Source: Mariniphaga sp. (GTDB taxonomy: Bacteria; Bacteroidota; Bacteroidia; Bacteroidales; Prolixibacteraceae). From it: 12,080 nt of DNA. How positions within the stretch are numbered: position 1 is the first letter of the stretch; the number at the start of each line of letters is the position of its first letter. The stretch covers positions 1 through 12,080 of the forward strand of contig JABMQB010000686.1 in the NCBI GenBank assembly GCA_013203525.1, given 5' to 3'. The notes below the pieces were generated by a model, which ran no database searches, was not told where the DNA came from, and worked only from the letters and a program-made list of their open reading frames with translations. This document shows, piece by piece, positions 1 through 7,318 of the stretch. The position numbers were made by a program, and so were the translations under genes.

Positions 1-755
1 CAGCCCGGATATAAGCCTGATTCTTTTAGATAATTATTAAAAAGGTGTGGAAAGTTTAGTCCGATATTTACTCCACCAGGACCATCTTCATTATATTGTC
101 CATCGCCATCGTTATCAATTCCTTCTGTATAAATTTTATATTCTCCTCTTTCTCCTTTTTTTGCATCAGCCCTTTCTAAAACCCTGGGATCTTTTTCCGC
201 TGCTTTATGAGTTCCTTCAGGATGTTTTACCCGCATTTGCGTAATAAAACCATCTTTGTTAAGGTCATCAAATCCATCTTCATCTGTTATGTCATCATTA
301 TCGTTATTGATTGCCATATCGTTTGATGATTTTTTAAATACTACTGATGCAAAATAATTTTCGGCCGCATCTGGATTCGGTGATGGCATAATATACCATT
401 TAACATTTTCCTGATATTTTGTCGAGTCGAGAATCATTTTAGCAAGATAAAGTGCGCCTTCGGTTGAAAGTGGTGTAATCCCTTCAAAATTAGCCCCAAC
501 AAAAACAGCAGGTTTGCCATTCAAATTTTTTCCGATTTCCAGGATGGTTACAGCATGGCCACCCGGACTTTCAGCAATTGTATGTATTGCCGTAGTTGAT
601 GAATTTGCCTGGTTTAATGATTTTAAAGCATTTTGAACTTCACTATAATTGTGATACTTCGTGAATGCTAATTCATTTTGAGCATTGCCCTGATAACCTG
701 CAAAAAGGAAAAAACAGAACAACACTGTTAAAAGAACAGATAGTTTTTTACGCAT
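1..755 (-). CDS. M14 carboxypeptidase-like exported protein, N-terminal 251 residues (gene continues past the window edge)
   Basis: The reading frame starts at ATG 755-753 and stays open to base 1, so only the N-terminus is seen. Residues 1-26 form a signal peptide: KK, a hydrophobic stretch rich in L and F, then GNAQ. The fold is that of zinc carboxypeptidases (peptidase M14): IAESPGGHAVTILEIG (60-75), PAVFVGANFEG (82-92), MPSPNPDAA, then two acidic calcium-loop-like stretches (DEDGFDDLNKDG and DNDGDGQYNEDGPGG). The PEGTHKAAEKDPRVLERADA region is typical of large Bacteroidota M14 proteins. Odd: where active enzymes have NxHGxE, this protein has N89-F-E-G-I-T94, so both zinc ligands of HxxE are replaced (E91 for His, T94 for Glu). 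The usual NRNFP motif also reads GLNFP, losing the substrate-binding Arg. It may be a non-catalytic member of the fold; the third ligand lies outside the window. Family call is firm, activity is doubtful. Confidence 0.85.
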   Translation of the reverse strand, partial: MRKKLSVLLTVLFCFFLFAGYQGNAQNELAFTKYHNYSEVQNALKSLNQANSSTTAIHTIAESPGGHAVTILEIGKNLNGKPAVFVGANFEGITPLSTEGALYLAKMILDSTKYQENVKWYIMPSPNPDAAENYFASVVFKKSSNDMAINNDNDDITDEDGFDDLNKDGFITQMRVKHPEGTHKAAEKDPRVLERADAKKGERGEYKIYTEGIDNDGDGQYNEDGPGGVNIGLNFPHLFNNYLKESGLYPG

Positions 756-1022
756 AACAAATATTTTATTTGATTGGATAATTGGGTTTAAAAATAACTT
801 TTTTCTTTAATTCTTATGGTTATTTGTTCAAATTTCTTTAATCAAACAACAGTTTTATATTCCTGTCAGAATTTTGAATTAATAATTTAATTGGGCTGTT
901 TTATTAGAGTAATTGTTGAAAATAATTATCGGTATTTATAAATTTAATAGAATAACTTTATCTTTATTTATTGTAATAAATTCTAAATCAATTAAACTGT
1001 CAAAAAATAAATAATCTGTGTT
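756..1022. other. Divergent intergenic region, M14-like gene / sulfatase
   Basis: These 267 AT-rich bases separate two divergent genes and must hold both promoters. I found no convincing Bacteroidota sigma-factor match (TTTG near -33 with TAnnTTTG near -7) on either strand, no clear Shine-Dalgarno and no strong inverted repeat. The 8-base near match on the minus strand (AATATTTG) sits only two bases from the ATG of the M14-like gene and is probably chance. Confidence 0.5.
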
Positions 1023-2597
1023 ATGAAATTTCCTAAGTTATTTTTGATTCTTCTATTAGTGGGTATGCTTTTCTCCTGTGAAAAGGAGGACATTCAGCCA
1101 AATATTATTTTTATTATGAGCGATGACCATGCATACCAAGCAGTTAGTGCCTATGACGACAGGTTTGCTGAAGTTGCGCCAACTCCAAATATCGACCGTA
1201 TTTATGAAAATGGGATGCGGTTTGACAGATGTTTTGTAACCAACTCGATTTGCGGTCCTTCGCGCGCAACTATTCTTACAGGGAAATACAGCCATTTAAA
1301 TGGCTTTACTGAAAATGAGAAATCAAAATTTGATGGCAACCAGCAAACTTTTCCTAAACTACTTCAGGTCGCAGGTTATCAAACTGCAATGATTGGAAAA
1401 TGGCACCTTGATTCTGAACCAACGGGTTTTGATTATTGGGATGTTTTGCCGGGGCAGGGTAATTATTATAATGCGGATTTTAAGAACGAGGAAGGCCAGT
1501 ACAGGGTTGAAGGTTATGTTACCGATATAATTACTGAAAAAACTTTGGGTTGGTTAAAAAATTCAAAGCAAAAAGAAAAGCCTTTTATGTTGATGATGCA
1601 TCATAAAGCTCCTCATCGGGCATGGCAACCCAGCCCAAAATATTTGGATCGTTTTGAAAATGTCGAGTTTCCCGAACCTGAAACACTTTTTGATGATTAC
1701 AGCGGAAGAGGAAGTGCCGAAAAAGAACAGGACATGACAATCTCAAAAACAATGCGTTTAACTGTCGATTTAAAGATGTGGCCTGATACAACCGGATTTG
1801 GATATAAAGGTTTTGCCAGGAGGTTGACAGAAAACCAGCTAAAAAAATGGAACGACCATTATATGCCGATAATTGAAAAGTTTAAAGAAGCAAATCCGGA
1901 AGGTGATGATTTAGTTCGTTTTAAATATCAGCGCTATATGAACGATTACCTTGCCTGCATTCAGTCGGTTGATGAAAGTGTTGGGGCAGTTCTGGATTAT
2001 CTCAAGGAAACAGGACTGGATAAAAATACAATTGTTATTTATACTTCTGATCAGGGATTCTATTTAGGAGAACACGGTTGGTTTGATAAAAGATTTATGT
2101 TTGAAGAATCATTACGTACTCCACTATTGGTAAGCTGGCCAGGTAAAATAGAGGCAGGAAGCATAAATAATGATATGGTCTCGAATCTTGATTTTGCTGA
2201 AACATTTTTAGATGCAGCAGGAGTTGAAATACCTGAAGATATGCAGGGTGAAAGCCTGGTTCCTGTGTTTAAAGGAAATACCCCTGAAGATTGGAGGAAT
2301 GAACATTATTACCATTATTACGAATATCCGGGATGGCACTACGTAAAACGGCATTATGGGATCACAACCGACCGATATAAACTTATTCATTTTTATTACA
2401 ACATTGATGAATGGGAGCTTTTTGATTTGGAAAAAGATCCGCAGGAAATGAAGAATTTTTATGACGATCCGGCTTATGCCGAAGCCAGGGCTGAACTACA
2501 TGTACGGCTGGAAAAATTAATGGAAAAATATGGCGATAGTGATGAACTTGCCAAATCATATATTCCGAAGACTCCACCCACAAGGAGTTATAGATAA
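1023..2597 (+). CDS. Lipoprotein sulfatase, family S1 (formylglycine-dependent)
   Basis: This is a 524-residue type I sulfatase that hydrolyses sulfate esters, most likely on a glycan. Residues 1-19 are a lipoprotein signal ending in LFSC (lipid-modified C19). CEKED follows, with acidic residues like the Bacteroidota surface-export signal, so it probably sits on the cell surface. The metal-binding D34-D35 pair comes in IIFIMSDDH. The signature is C77-G-P-S-R81, where C77 is oxidised to formylglycine. GKWHL (125-129) carries the conserved Lys and His. TSDQGF (D343, Q344) supplies further metal ligands, followed by GEHGW and DKRF. The C-terminal region with YYHYYEYPGWH and ITTDRYKLI is typical of the subfamilies around S1_8/S1_11 (N-acetylglucosamine-6-sulfatase-like), but the substrate cannot be fixed from sequence. 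All catalytic residues look intact. No SusC/SusD or glycoside hydrolase is nearby, so it is not in an obvious polysaccharide utilisation locus here. Confidence 0.95.
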   Translation: MKFPKLFLILLLVGMLFSCEKEDIQPNIIFIMSDDHAYQAVSAYDDRFAEVAPTPNIDRIYENGMRFDRCFVTNSICGPSRATILTGKYSHLNGFTENEKSKFDGNQQTFPKLLQVAGYQTAMIGKWHLDSEPTGFDYWDVLPGQGNYYNADFKNEEGQYRVEGYVTDIITEKTLGWLKNSKQKEKPFMLMMHHKAPHRAWQPSPKYLDRFENVEFPEPETLFDDYSGRGSAEKEQDMTISKTMRLTVDLKMWPDTTGFGYKGFARRLTENQLKKWNDHYMPIIEKFKEANPEGDDLVRFKYQRYMNDYLACIQSVDESVGAVLDYLKETGLDKNTIVIYTSDQGFYLGEHGWFDKRFMFEESLRTPLLVSWPGKIEAGSINNDMVSNLDFAETFLDAAGVEIPEDMQGESLVPVFKGNTPEDWRNEHYYHYYEYPGWHYVKRHYGITTDRYKLIHFYYNIDEWELFDLEKDPQEMKNFYDDPAYAEARAELHVRLEKLMEKYGDSDELAKSYIPKTPPTRSYR

Positions 2598-2631
2598 TAT
2601 TAGTTCAGATTTGTTGGAAACCTTAATATTG

Positions 2632-2648
2632 AAAAGACCGGTTCTTTT
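2632..2648. terminator. Possible weak bidirectional hairpin between convergent genes
   Basis: AAAAGA and TCTTTT pair as a 6-bp stem around a CCGGT loop in the 77-base gap between the convergent sulfatase and NIPSNAP genes. The stem is short and A/T-rich, but its A and T flanks would serve as a U-run from either side. The location fits a shared terminator; the sequence alone is weak. Confidence 0.3.
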
Positions 2649-2674
2649 GATTAAACATATTTTATTTATAAAAT

Positions 2675-3448
2675 CTATATTTGCGAATAATTAAGCGGTA
2701 CAAGGAATTTTTTATTAACCCGGCTTACGGTATTTGCGTACTCAGGTTTCGATCGCATGGTATTCCATTCAGGGCTTGATCCAAATTTACCCCAGTTTGT
2801 AGTTCGTTCTTCCATATCATTAAACCATAGCAAGTATGAAAGAGCGGGCATTTGTTTACCGGCCAATATTTTTCCAAAGAAAACCGGATGAAGCCCAACT
2901 TTTTCAAAAAGAGGTAGTTCTTCTTTATTAAACATTTCAATTTTACGCTTGCCAGCATCTTCGTTGTAACTTTCGTAGGTTCTCCATTCAAATAATCCAC
3001 GACTTTTTTCTGGAACTTTTAATTGCGGGATACCATCAAATGCTTCCATGAGGTAAGTTTCATATCTGGTAAAAACAGGATTAGCCGGATCTGATTTTAA
3101 ATATGATTCTGCAGCTTCAATATAAGTTTTGTTCACCTGCATTTCAGCCTGCATTTCAAAAAATGCCTGATAGTTGGGATATACAAAAAGGATATAAATT
3201 GTTGGAGGTTCTTCAAGGCTGTACTCGCCAAAAGCTCCTACTTTTATTCCTGATTTATTCATTAGCGGAATTACAGCATTTTCAATGTATGATTTTAATT
3301 GCCTTGCACCACCGCCACCTGAAAAATGGTATTCCCTTAATTCATATAAATCTTTATTGCTAACGGTTGTTTGTTGGGCACTTAGTGGATTAATAGCCGA
3401 TGCAGCTGCTACGGTTGCTGCCCCTTTTATAAATGATCTTCTTTTCAT
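2675..3448 (-). CDS. Tat-exported NIPSNAP family protein (two NIPSNAP domains)
   Basis: This is a 257-residue protein with a twin-arginine signal at the N-terminus: R3-R4-S-F-I-K-G, an alanine-rich stretch, and a cleavage site near LSA24-QQ. Two tandem NIPSNAP (dimeric alpha-beta barrel) domains follow. The first begins YELREYHFSGGG near residue 35 and includes IKVGAFGEY and PPTIYILFVYPNYQAF. The second begins GLFEWRTYES near residue 144 and includes LPLFEKVGLHPVFFG, LSYLLWFNDMEER and PEWNTMRSKPEY. Bacteroidota and Planctomycetota carry many such exported NIPSNAP proteins, often beside sulfatases or sugar-degrading genes, but no biochemical role is established that I know of. It is convergent with the sulfatase and may head the minus-strand side of the neighbourhood. 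The ATG start is set by the Tat motif directly after it; no Shine-Dalgarno is visible. Confidence 0.9.
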   Translation of the reverse strand: MKRRSFIKGAATVAAASAINPLSAQQTTVSNKDLYELREYHFSGGGGARQLKSYIENAVIPLMNKSGIKVGAFGEYSLEEPPTIYILFVYPNYQAFFEMQAEMQVNKTYIEAAESYLKSDPANPVFTRYETYLMEAFDGIPQLKVPEKSRGLFEWRTYESYNEDAGKRKIEMFNKEELPLFEKVGLHPVFFGKILAGKQMPALSYLLWFNDMEERTTNWGKFGSSPEWNTMRSKPEYANTVSRVNKKFLVPLNYSQI

Positions 3449-3519
3449 TATAATATGGTTAAGTTAGAAAAATGAAAAATAGTAATAAATAACGGGAATT
3501 GAGTTTTATAAGTCAAATA

Positions 3520-4056
3520 TTAATTATCCGAATTTTGGGATTCAATATTTTTTATTGCAACCTTGGTTGAGTCAGTTTCTATTTCAGGAATTAAAGTTAT
3601 TTTTCTTTTATAAGATGTATTAATTTCGAGTAATTGGTCTTCTTCCGGGTTATCAGAAATCCCAAAATAAATATTGTAATTTGCAAATAGGGGAAGTAAA
3701 ATTCTACAATTATCATTCGGTGGAATCCTGATATCCATAAAATCACAATAATTTTCATTATCCCACGAAAGGTCGGATAACATATTAACATACATAGTGT
3801 CTTTTGTTGGATTCATAAGGTTAAAGCGTTTGAATTCCTGTTCTTCGGGTACATAATCGACATAAACACCAGTCGAAGCTTCCAGGATAACAGCCCCGAG
3901 AAATGAAAATATTTCACCGGCCACATTTCCTGACCTGTTTTTTTGTAATTCACGTTGCCTTTCCTGGCTATCAGAATCATATATGTATTGGTATGAATTA
4001 CACCCTTGAAAAAGGATGACAATGGTAATTAGAAAAACAAAGATTTTTGGTTTCAT
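3520..4056 (-). CDS. Small lipoprotein of unknown function
   Basis: I do not recognise this family. The product is about 178 residues with a clear lipoprotein signal: MKPK, a hydrophobic core rich in I, V, F and L, and the lipobox FQGC. The preferred start is the ATG at 4056-4054; a second ATG two codons upstream (4062, giving MCMKPK) is possible but puts a Cys into the n-region. After the lipid anchor come a charged, Gln/Arg-rich stretch (DSDSQERQRELQKNRSG), a small hydrophobic patch (EIFSFLGAVILEAS) and then a region of alternating polar and hydrophobic residues suggesting a beta-sandwich. It ends in a hydrophilic tail. It lies on the same strand as the NIPSNAP gene, 71 bases before its neighbour's frame, and 150-odd bases after the CPBP protease gene, so co-transcription is possible but unproven. 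Confidence 0.75.
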   Translation of the reverse strand: MKPKIFVFLITIVILFQGCNSYQYIYDSDSQERQRELQKNRSGNVAGEIFSFLGAVILEASTGVYVDYVPEEQEFKRFNLMNPTKDTMYVNMLSDLSWDNENYCDFMDIRIPPNDNCRILLPLFANYNIYFGISDNPEEDQLLEINTSYKRKITLIPEIETDSTKVAIKNIESQNSDN

Positions 4057-4218
4057 GCACATGGTCGAAACAATAATTATACCAAGGCAGTGTAATAAGA
4101 ATGATATTGATAAAAGAAATCATTTTATGGAAAAATGTATCGGTAATTCCAATTTACCTAAAATTCAAAATTATAACCTTGTTAGTACTTTAATGGAAGA
4201 TATGAAACAAAATGAAGA

Positions 4219-4974
4219 TCAGTTTTTGAATTTTAATTTTTTTTTCAGGAACCAAAAACTAACGGCAGCTAAAATAACAGAAATTAGAAGCATTTCATAT
4301 GATCCTAGGTAAAGGTTAAATCGTTCATATTCTGTAAGTGCCTGTTCTGTTTCTGTAAAGAAGTGATATGATCCAAACATGATTGCCATCCATGAGAAAT
4401 GTAATGCCCATGAATAACCAATATGTTTTGTCGTAATGATTATATTATTTCGTGTTACACCGATTAGAAAGAGTGAGATTATCGTAGATATTGTAATTAT
4501 TCCTCTTTCAAGAAATACCCATTTGTAAAATACAAAATGGACTATCGAAAAAACCAATGCAAGCAAAAGTGAAACCAGAATGGGATTCATTTTATATCTT
4601 CTTATACTGATATTGAGTAGAATTGCTCCAAGAATAATTTCTTCATTTAAAGTGTAAAAAACATCATGGTAATAATTTTGCCAGGTTGTGAATACAATTT
4701 GAACCTGATGTTTTCCAGCCAGGTAATTCATCATTAAGTACGAGAAAATAATCAGGCATGAAGCCAGAATCAATGAAATTATTATGGTTTTTAAGTTTAG
4801 TTTTAGGCCTGTAAATTCCAATAATTGTTTTTTCCAAATCAGATAAGAAAAAAACAAAATCAGAATTGTTCCTACAGATGAATTCCACCAACCCCCAAAA
4901 TAGTAATATGAAAATAATAAGTGGGATAGAATTAGCATCATTCCTAAAAATCGATATTTTAAATTCAGTTTCAA
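4219..4974 (-). CDS. CPBP-family intramembrane metalloprotease (CAAX protease-like)
   Basis: This polytopic membrane protein has 251 residues and about seven or eight hydrophobic segments. It carries the CPBP/Abi signature: motif 1 E111-E112-IILGA between segments, motif 2 FSIVH146 and motif 3 H184xGYSWALH192. The two Glu and the His residues are those used by glutamate-type intramembrane proteases such as Rce1. Position 6 of motif 1 is Gly and not the Arg of the canonical EExxxR, a variant that I believe recurs in Bacteroidota members. The start drawn here is a TTG at 4974-4972, since the frame has an in-frame TGA further upstream and no ATG before codons 12 and 13. Starting at codon 12 (4941) would still keep the first membrane segment but lose a basic N-terminus. 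The substrate is unknown; bacterial members act in protein processing, bacteriocin immunity or stress. Confidence 0.85.
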   Translation of the reverse strand: MKLNLKYRFLGMMLILSHLLFSYYYFGGWWNSSVGTILILFFSYLIWKKQLLEFTGLKLNLKTIIISLILASCLIIFSYLMMNYLAGKHQVQIVFTTWQNYYHDVFYTLNEEIILGAILLNISIRRYKMNPILVSLLLALVFSIVHFVFYKWVFLERGIITISTIISLFLIGVTRNNIIITTKHIGYSWALHFSWMAIMFGSYHFFTETEQALTEYERFNLYLGSYEMLLISVILAAVSFWFLKKKLKFKN

Positions 4975-5122
4975 TATGTTATTAAATATGAATAATATTC
5001 GAAGGTAAAGAAATCATTTTTGCTTTGAAATTATGGTTCCCATATTTAATTTGGAAAATTAGTTTTTAAGCTTTTGAAATATTACTTTGTTGAATTGTTA
5101 TGGATAATAAAAATATCAATAT

Positions 5123-5716
5123 ATGAATATAGCAGTTACAGCAGCTAGTGGGCAACTTGGGTCAGAAATTATTAAAAGCCTTTTGAAGGAAATTAAAAAG
5201 GAGAATGTAATTGGGATTGCGCGGACGCCTGAAAAGGCAGCACATCTGGGAGTGGAAATAAGGAAAGGAGATTACAATGATGCCAGTGGTATGAAACTGG
5301 CATTAAAAGGAATTGATGTTGTTTTATTGGTCTCAGGAATGGATCCACCGGATAAAAGGATTATTCTGCACCGAAATGTGATTAATGCTGCAAAAGCAGC
5401 TGACGCACGTAAAATTGTTTATACAAGTATTATTGGGAAGCCTGGTAATACTACATTTGATACTATTGTTCAGAGTAACAGGCAAACCGAAAAAGACATA
5501 CAGGAAAGTGGGTTGGATTGGTCGATTGGAAGGAATGGTTTATACATTGAGCCTGATGTTGAATACATTGAAAAATATAAGGTGTTTGGTAAAGTTGCCA
5601 ATTGTGCCGGTAATGGATTATGCCTATATACAACACGTGCTGAATTAGCCTGTGCATATACGCAAATGATATTAAATAATGATAGAAACGGAAAGGTATT
5701 TAGTTTAGGTGGTTAA
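5123..5716 (+). CDS. QorB/NmrA-like NAD(P)-binding protein, N-terminal two thirds (ends at a premature TAA)
   Basis: The 197 residues before the stop form the Rossmann half of an atypical short-chain dehydrogenase of the NmrA/QorB type (NAD(P)H:quinone oxidoreductase 2-like). The dinucleotide motif is AASG10-QLG13 at the N-terminus. GIARTPEKAAHLG is the usual cofactor-specificity region and RKGDYNDASGMKLALKGIDVVLLVS the second half of the nucleotide fold. HRNVINAAKAADARKIVYTS matches the QorB pattern closely; LDWSIGRNGLYIE and YTTRAELA follow. QorB relatives are about 280 residues, so this stops some 82 codons early, at codon 198 (5714-5716), just after FSLGG, a motif normally followed directly by the C-terminal substrate domain. 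It lies 58 bases (counted from the original end) before eanB on the same strand and may be its operon partner. A role in ergothioneine synthesis is not indicated. Confidence 0.8.
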   Translation: MNIAVTAASGQLGSEIIKSLLKEIKKENVIGIARTPEKAAHLGVEIRKGDYNDASGMKLALKGIDVVLLVSGMDPPDKRIILHRNVINAAKAADARKIVYTSIIGKPGNTTFDTIVQSNRQTEKDIQESGLDWSIGRNGLYIEPDVEYIEKYKVFGKVANCAGNGLCLYTTRAELACAYTQMILNNDRNGKVFSLGG

Positions 5717-5962
5717 TCAATAACTCAGGTTCAGCTTACCAATTATTTAAATGTTACGTTTAATACGAATCTGGAATACGAAGAAATGACTCCTAAAGCT
5801 TACTTGAAATTTCAACAGGAAACCAATGGTGAATTTTTGGGAAAAATTATTGCCGGTATTTACTTAAAAATTAGAAATGGTGAATTTAATATGGATTCAG
5901 ATTTTGTTGCAGCAGCTGGAAGAGATCATGTGAGTTGGAAAAAATATTTCAAATCATTTTAA
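5714..5962 (+). pseudogene. C-terminal part of the QorB-like gene, in frame behind the premature TAA
   Basis: Downstream of the TAA at 5714-5716 the same frame stays open for 81 codons to TAA 5960-5962. It reads SITQVQLTNYL, EYEEMTPKAYLKF, IIAGIYLKIRNGEF, MDSDFV and ends in VSWKKYFKSF. This is the expected C-terminal domain of NmrA/QorB proteins (GG-x-ITQ-x-QL, a YxxMxPxxY segment, a helix before G-E-F, and a final W-x-x-Y-F). The interrupted gene would encode 279 residues, the family's normal length. No frameshift is involved; one base change (for example G or C to T in the first position of a Glu or Gln codon) explains it. It could be a real nonsense mutation, a sequencing error, or less likely a readthrough site. 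Confidence 0.85.
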
Positions 5963-6020
5963 ACAGAATTAGGATTTATCTGTTGAACTTTTGAGCTTTC
6001 AATAAAATGAAACAAAATTT

Positions 6021-7310
6021 ATGACAAATCAATTTTCCGTATTAAGTACTGAAGATATAAATTCATATATCGATAATCCAAATTTTAAAATTATTGATGT
6101 TCGCCCAATTGAATCATATAATGGTTGGAAACTTCAAAATGAAAAAAGAGGTGGTCATATAAAAGGGGCTAAAAGCTTGCCTCTAAAATGGTCGAATTAT
6201 ATCGACTGGATTGAAATTGTACGGTCAAAACAAATTCTGCCAAAGCATAAAATTGTAATCTATGGCTACTCCAACGATGATTCATTAGAAGTTGCAAAAC
6301 GATTTAATGGAGCGGGTTATGGCGATGTTAATATTTATAATGGATTTGTTGATGAATGGACTGTAGATTATAACCTTCCAATTGAAAAATTAGCCAGATA
6401 TAAACAATTGGTTTCAGCTGATTGGTTAAATACATTAATTTCCGGGGGTACTCCACAGGAATATAAAAATGATAATTTTGTGATATGCCATGCACATTAC
6501 CGCAATCCTGCTGATTATGATGAAGGACATATTCCGGGCTCGGTTTCTCTTGATACTCTTGAATTGGAGTCGCCGGAAACGTGGAACCGGCGTTCACCAA
6601 AAGAACTAAAAACTGCCCTTGAAAAACTAGGAATTACTTCCGATACTACTGTAATTCTATATGGTAGGTTTTCTTTTCCTGATAACGATGACCCATTTCC
6701 GGGAAGCAGTGCAGGGCATTTGGGCTCAATAAGGTGTGCTTTTATTATGATGTATGCCGGAGTGAAAGATGTTAAGGTTTTAAACGGTGGGTTACAATTC
6801 TGGGGAGATGCCGGTTTTAAAATTACTGCAGAAATAACTTTACCAAAACCTGTTTCTGATTTTGGAGCTGATATACCTGCCCGGCCTGAGTTAGCAGTTG
6901 ATATTCCGGAAGCAAAAGAAATTTTAAATTCTGAAACTGCTGAACTGGTAAGTGTACGTAGCTGGCCGGAATGGATAGGAGAAGTGAGTGGTTATAATTA
7001 TATCAAGAAAAAAGGTCGGATTCCGGGTGCTGTTTTCGGTAATTGCGGAACTGATGCCTATCATATGGAAAATTACAGGAATGTTGATCATACCACTCGT
7101 GAATTTCACGAAATAGCAAAAATATGGGAGGAAGTTGGAATAACTCCTGATAAACATTTAGCCTTTTATTGCGGAACAGGTTGGCGCGGTAGCGAAGCAT
7201 TTTTTAATGCCTGGCTAATGGGATGGCCGCGGGTGTCAGTTTTCGATGGTGGTTGGTTTGAATGGAGCAACGACCCAGAAAATCCTTTTGAAACAGGTAT
7301 TCCTGAATAA
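6021..7310 (+). CDS. eanB: Three-domain rhodanese sulfurtransferase, EanB-type (hercynine to ergothioneine)
   Basis: The 429-residue cytoplasmic protein has three tandem rhodanese domains, roughly 8-118, 130-268 and 290-425. Each shows an entry motif of the type IIDVRPIESYN, ICHAHYRNPADYDEGHIPGS or LVSVRSWPEWIGE. Only the third has a catalytic loop, FYC384-GTGWR389-GS; the loops of domain 1 (IYGYSNDDS) and domain 2 (LYGRFSF) lack the cysteine. EanB of green sulfur bacteria uses such a cysteine persulfide to put sulfur directly on C2 of the hercynine imidazole without oxygen. Against the C. limicola residue numbers I remember (C184, Y353, C370, Y411, C412), a constant offset of 28 places C156, Y325, C342, Y383 and C384 here, which is strong support. 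The neighbour 8 bases downstream is an EgtD/EanA methyltransferase, the other half of the two-step pathway. A generic thiosulfate sulfurtransferase is the alternative, but the context makes it unlikely. Confidence 0.87.
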   Translation: MTNQFSVLSTEDINSYIDNPNFKIIDVRPIESYNGWKLQNEKRGGHIKGAKSLPLKWSNYIDWIEIVRSKQILPKHKIVIYGYSNDDSLEVAKRFNGAGYGDVNIYNGFVDEWTVDYNLPIEKLARYKQLVSADWLNTLISGGTPQEYKNDNFVICHAHYRNPADYDEGHIPGSVSLDTLELESPETWNRRSPKELKTALEKLGITSDTTVILYGRFSFPDNDDPFPGSSAGHLGSIRCAFIMMYAGVKDVKVLNGGLQFWGDAGFKITAEITLPKPVSDFGADIPARPELAVDIPEAKEILNSETAELVSVRSWPEWIGEVSGYNYIKKKGRIPGAVFGNCGTDAYHMENYRNVDHTTREFHEIAKIWEEVGITPDKHLAFYCGTGWRGSEAFFNAWLMGWPRVSVFDGGWFEWSNDPENPFETGIPE

Positions 7311-7318
7311 TAATTATT

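Noticed and set aside
4063..4218. Hairpin GGTAA/TTACC in the gap between the CPBP and lipoprotein genes as a terminator or regulatory RNA
   Set aside because: The stem is only five base pairs with a seven-base loop and no T-run; chance explains it.
4016..4312. Plus-strand 98-codon frame across the lipoprotein start and the CPBP end
   Set aside because: It runs antisense through two better supported genes and shows no family features; its composition follows the AT-rich spacer.
4975..5122. Promoter near match TTACTTTG upstream of the QorB-like gene
   Set aside because: It departs from TAnnTTTG at one key base and has no TTTG element at the right spacing upstream.
5100..5126. Eight-codon mini-ORF ending in ATGA at the start codon of the QorB-like gene
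   Set aside because: It could couple translation, but the sequence is A/T-rich, has no ribosome binding site and is the kind of ORF expected by chance.
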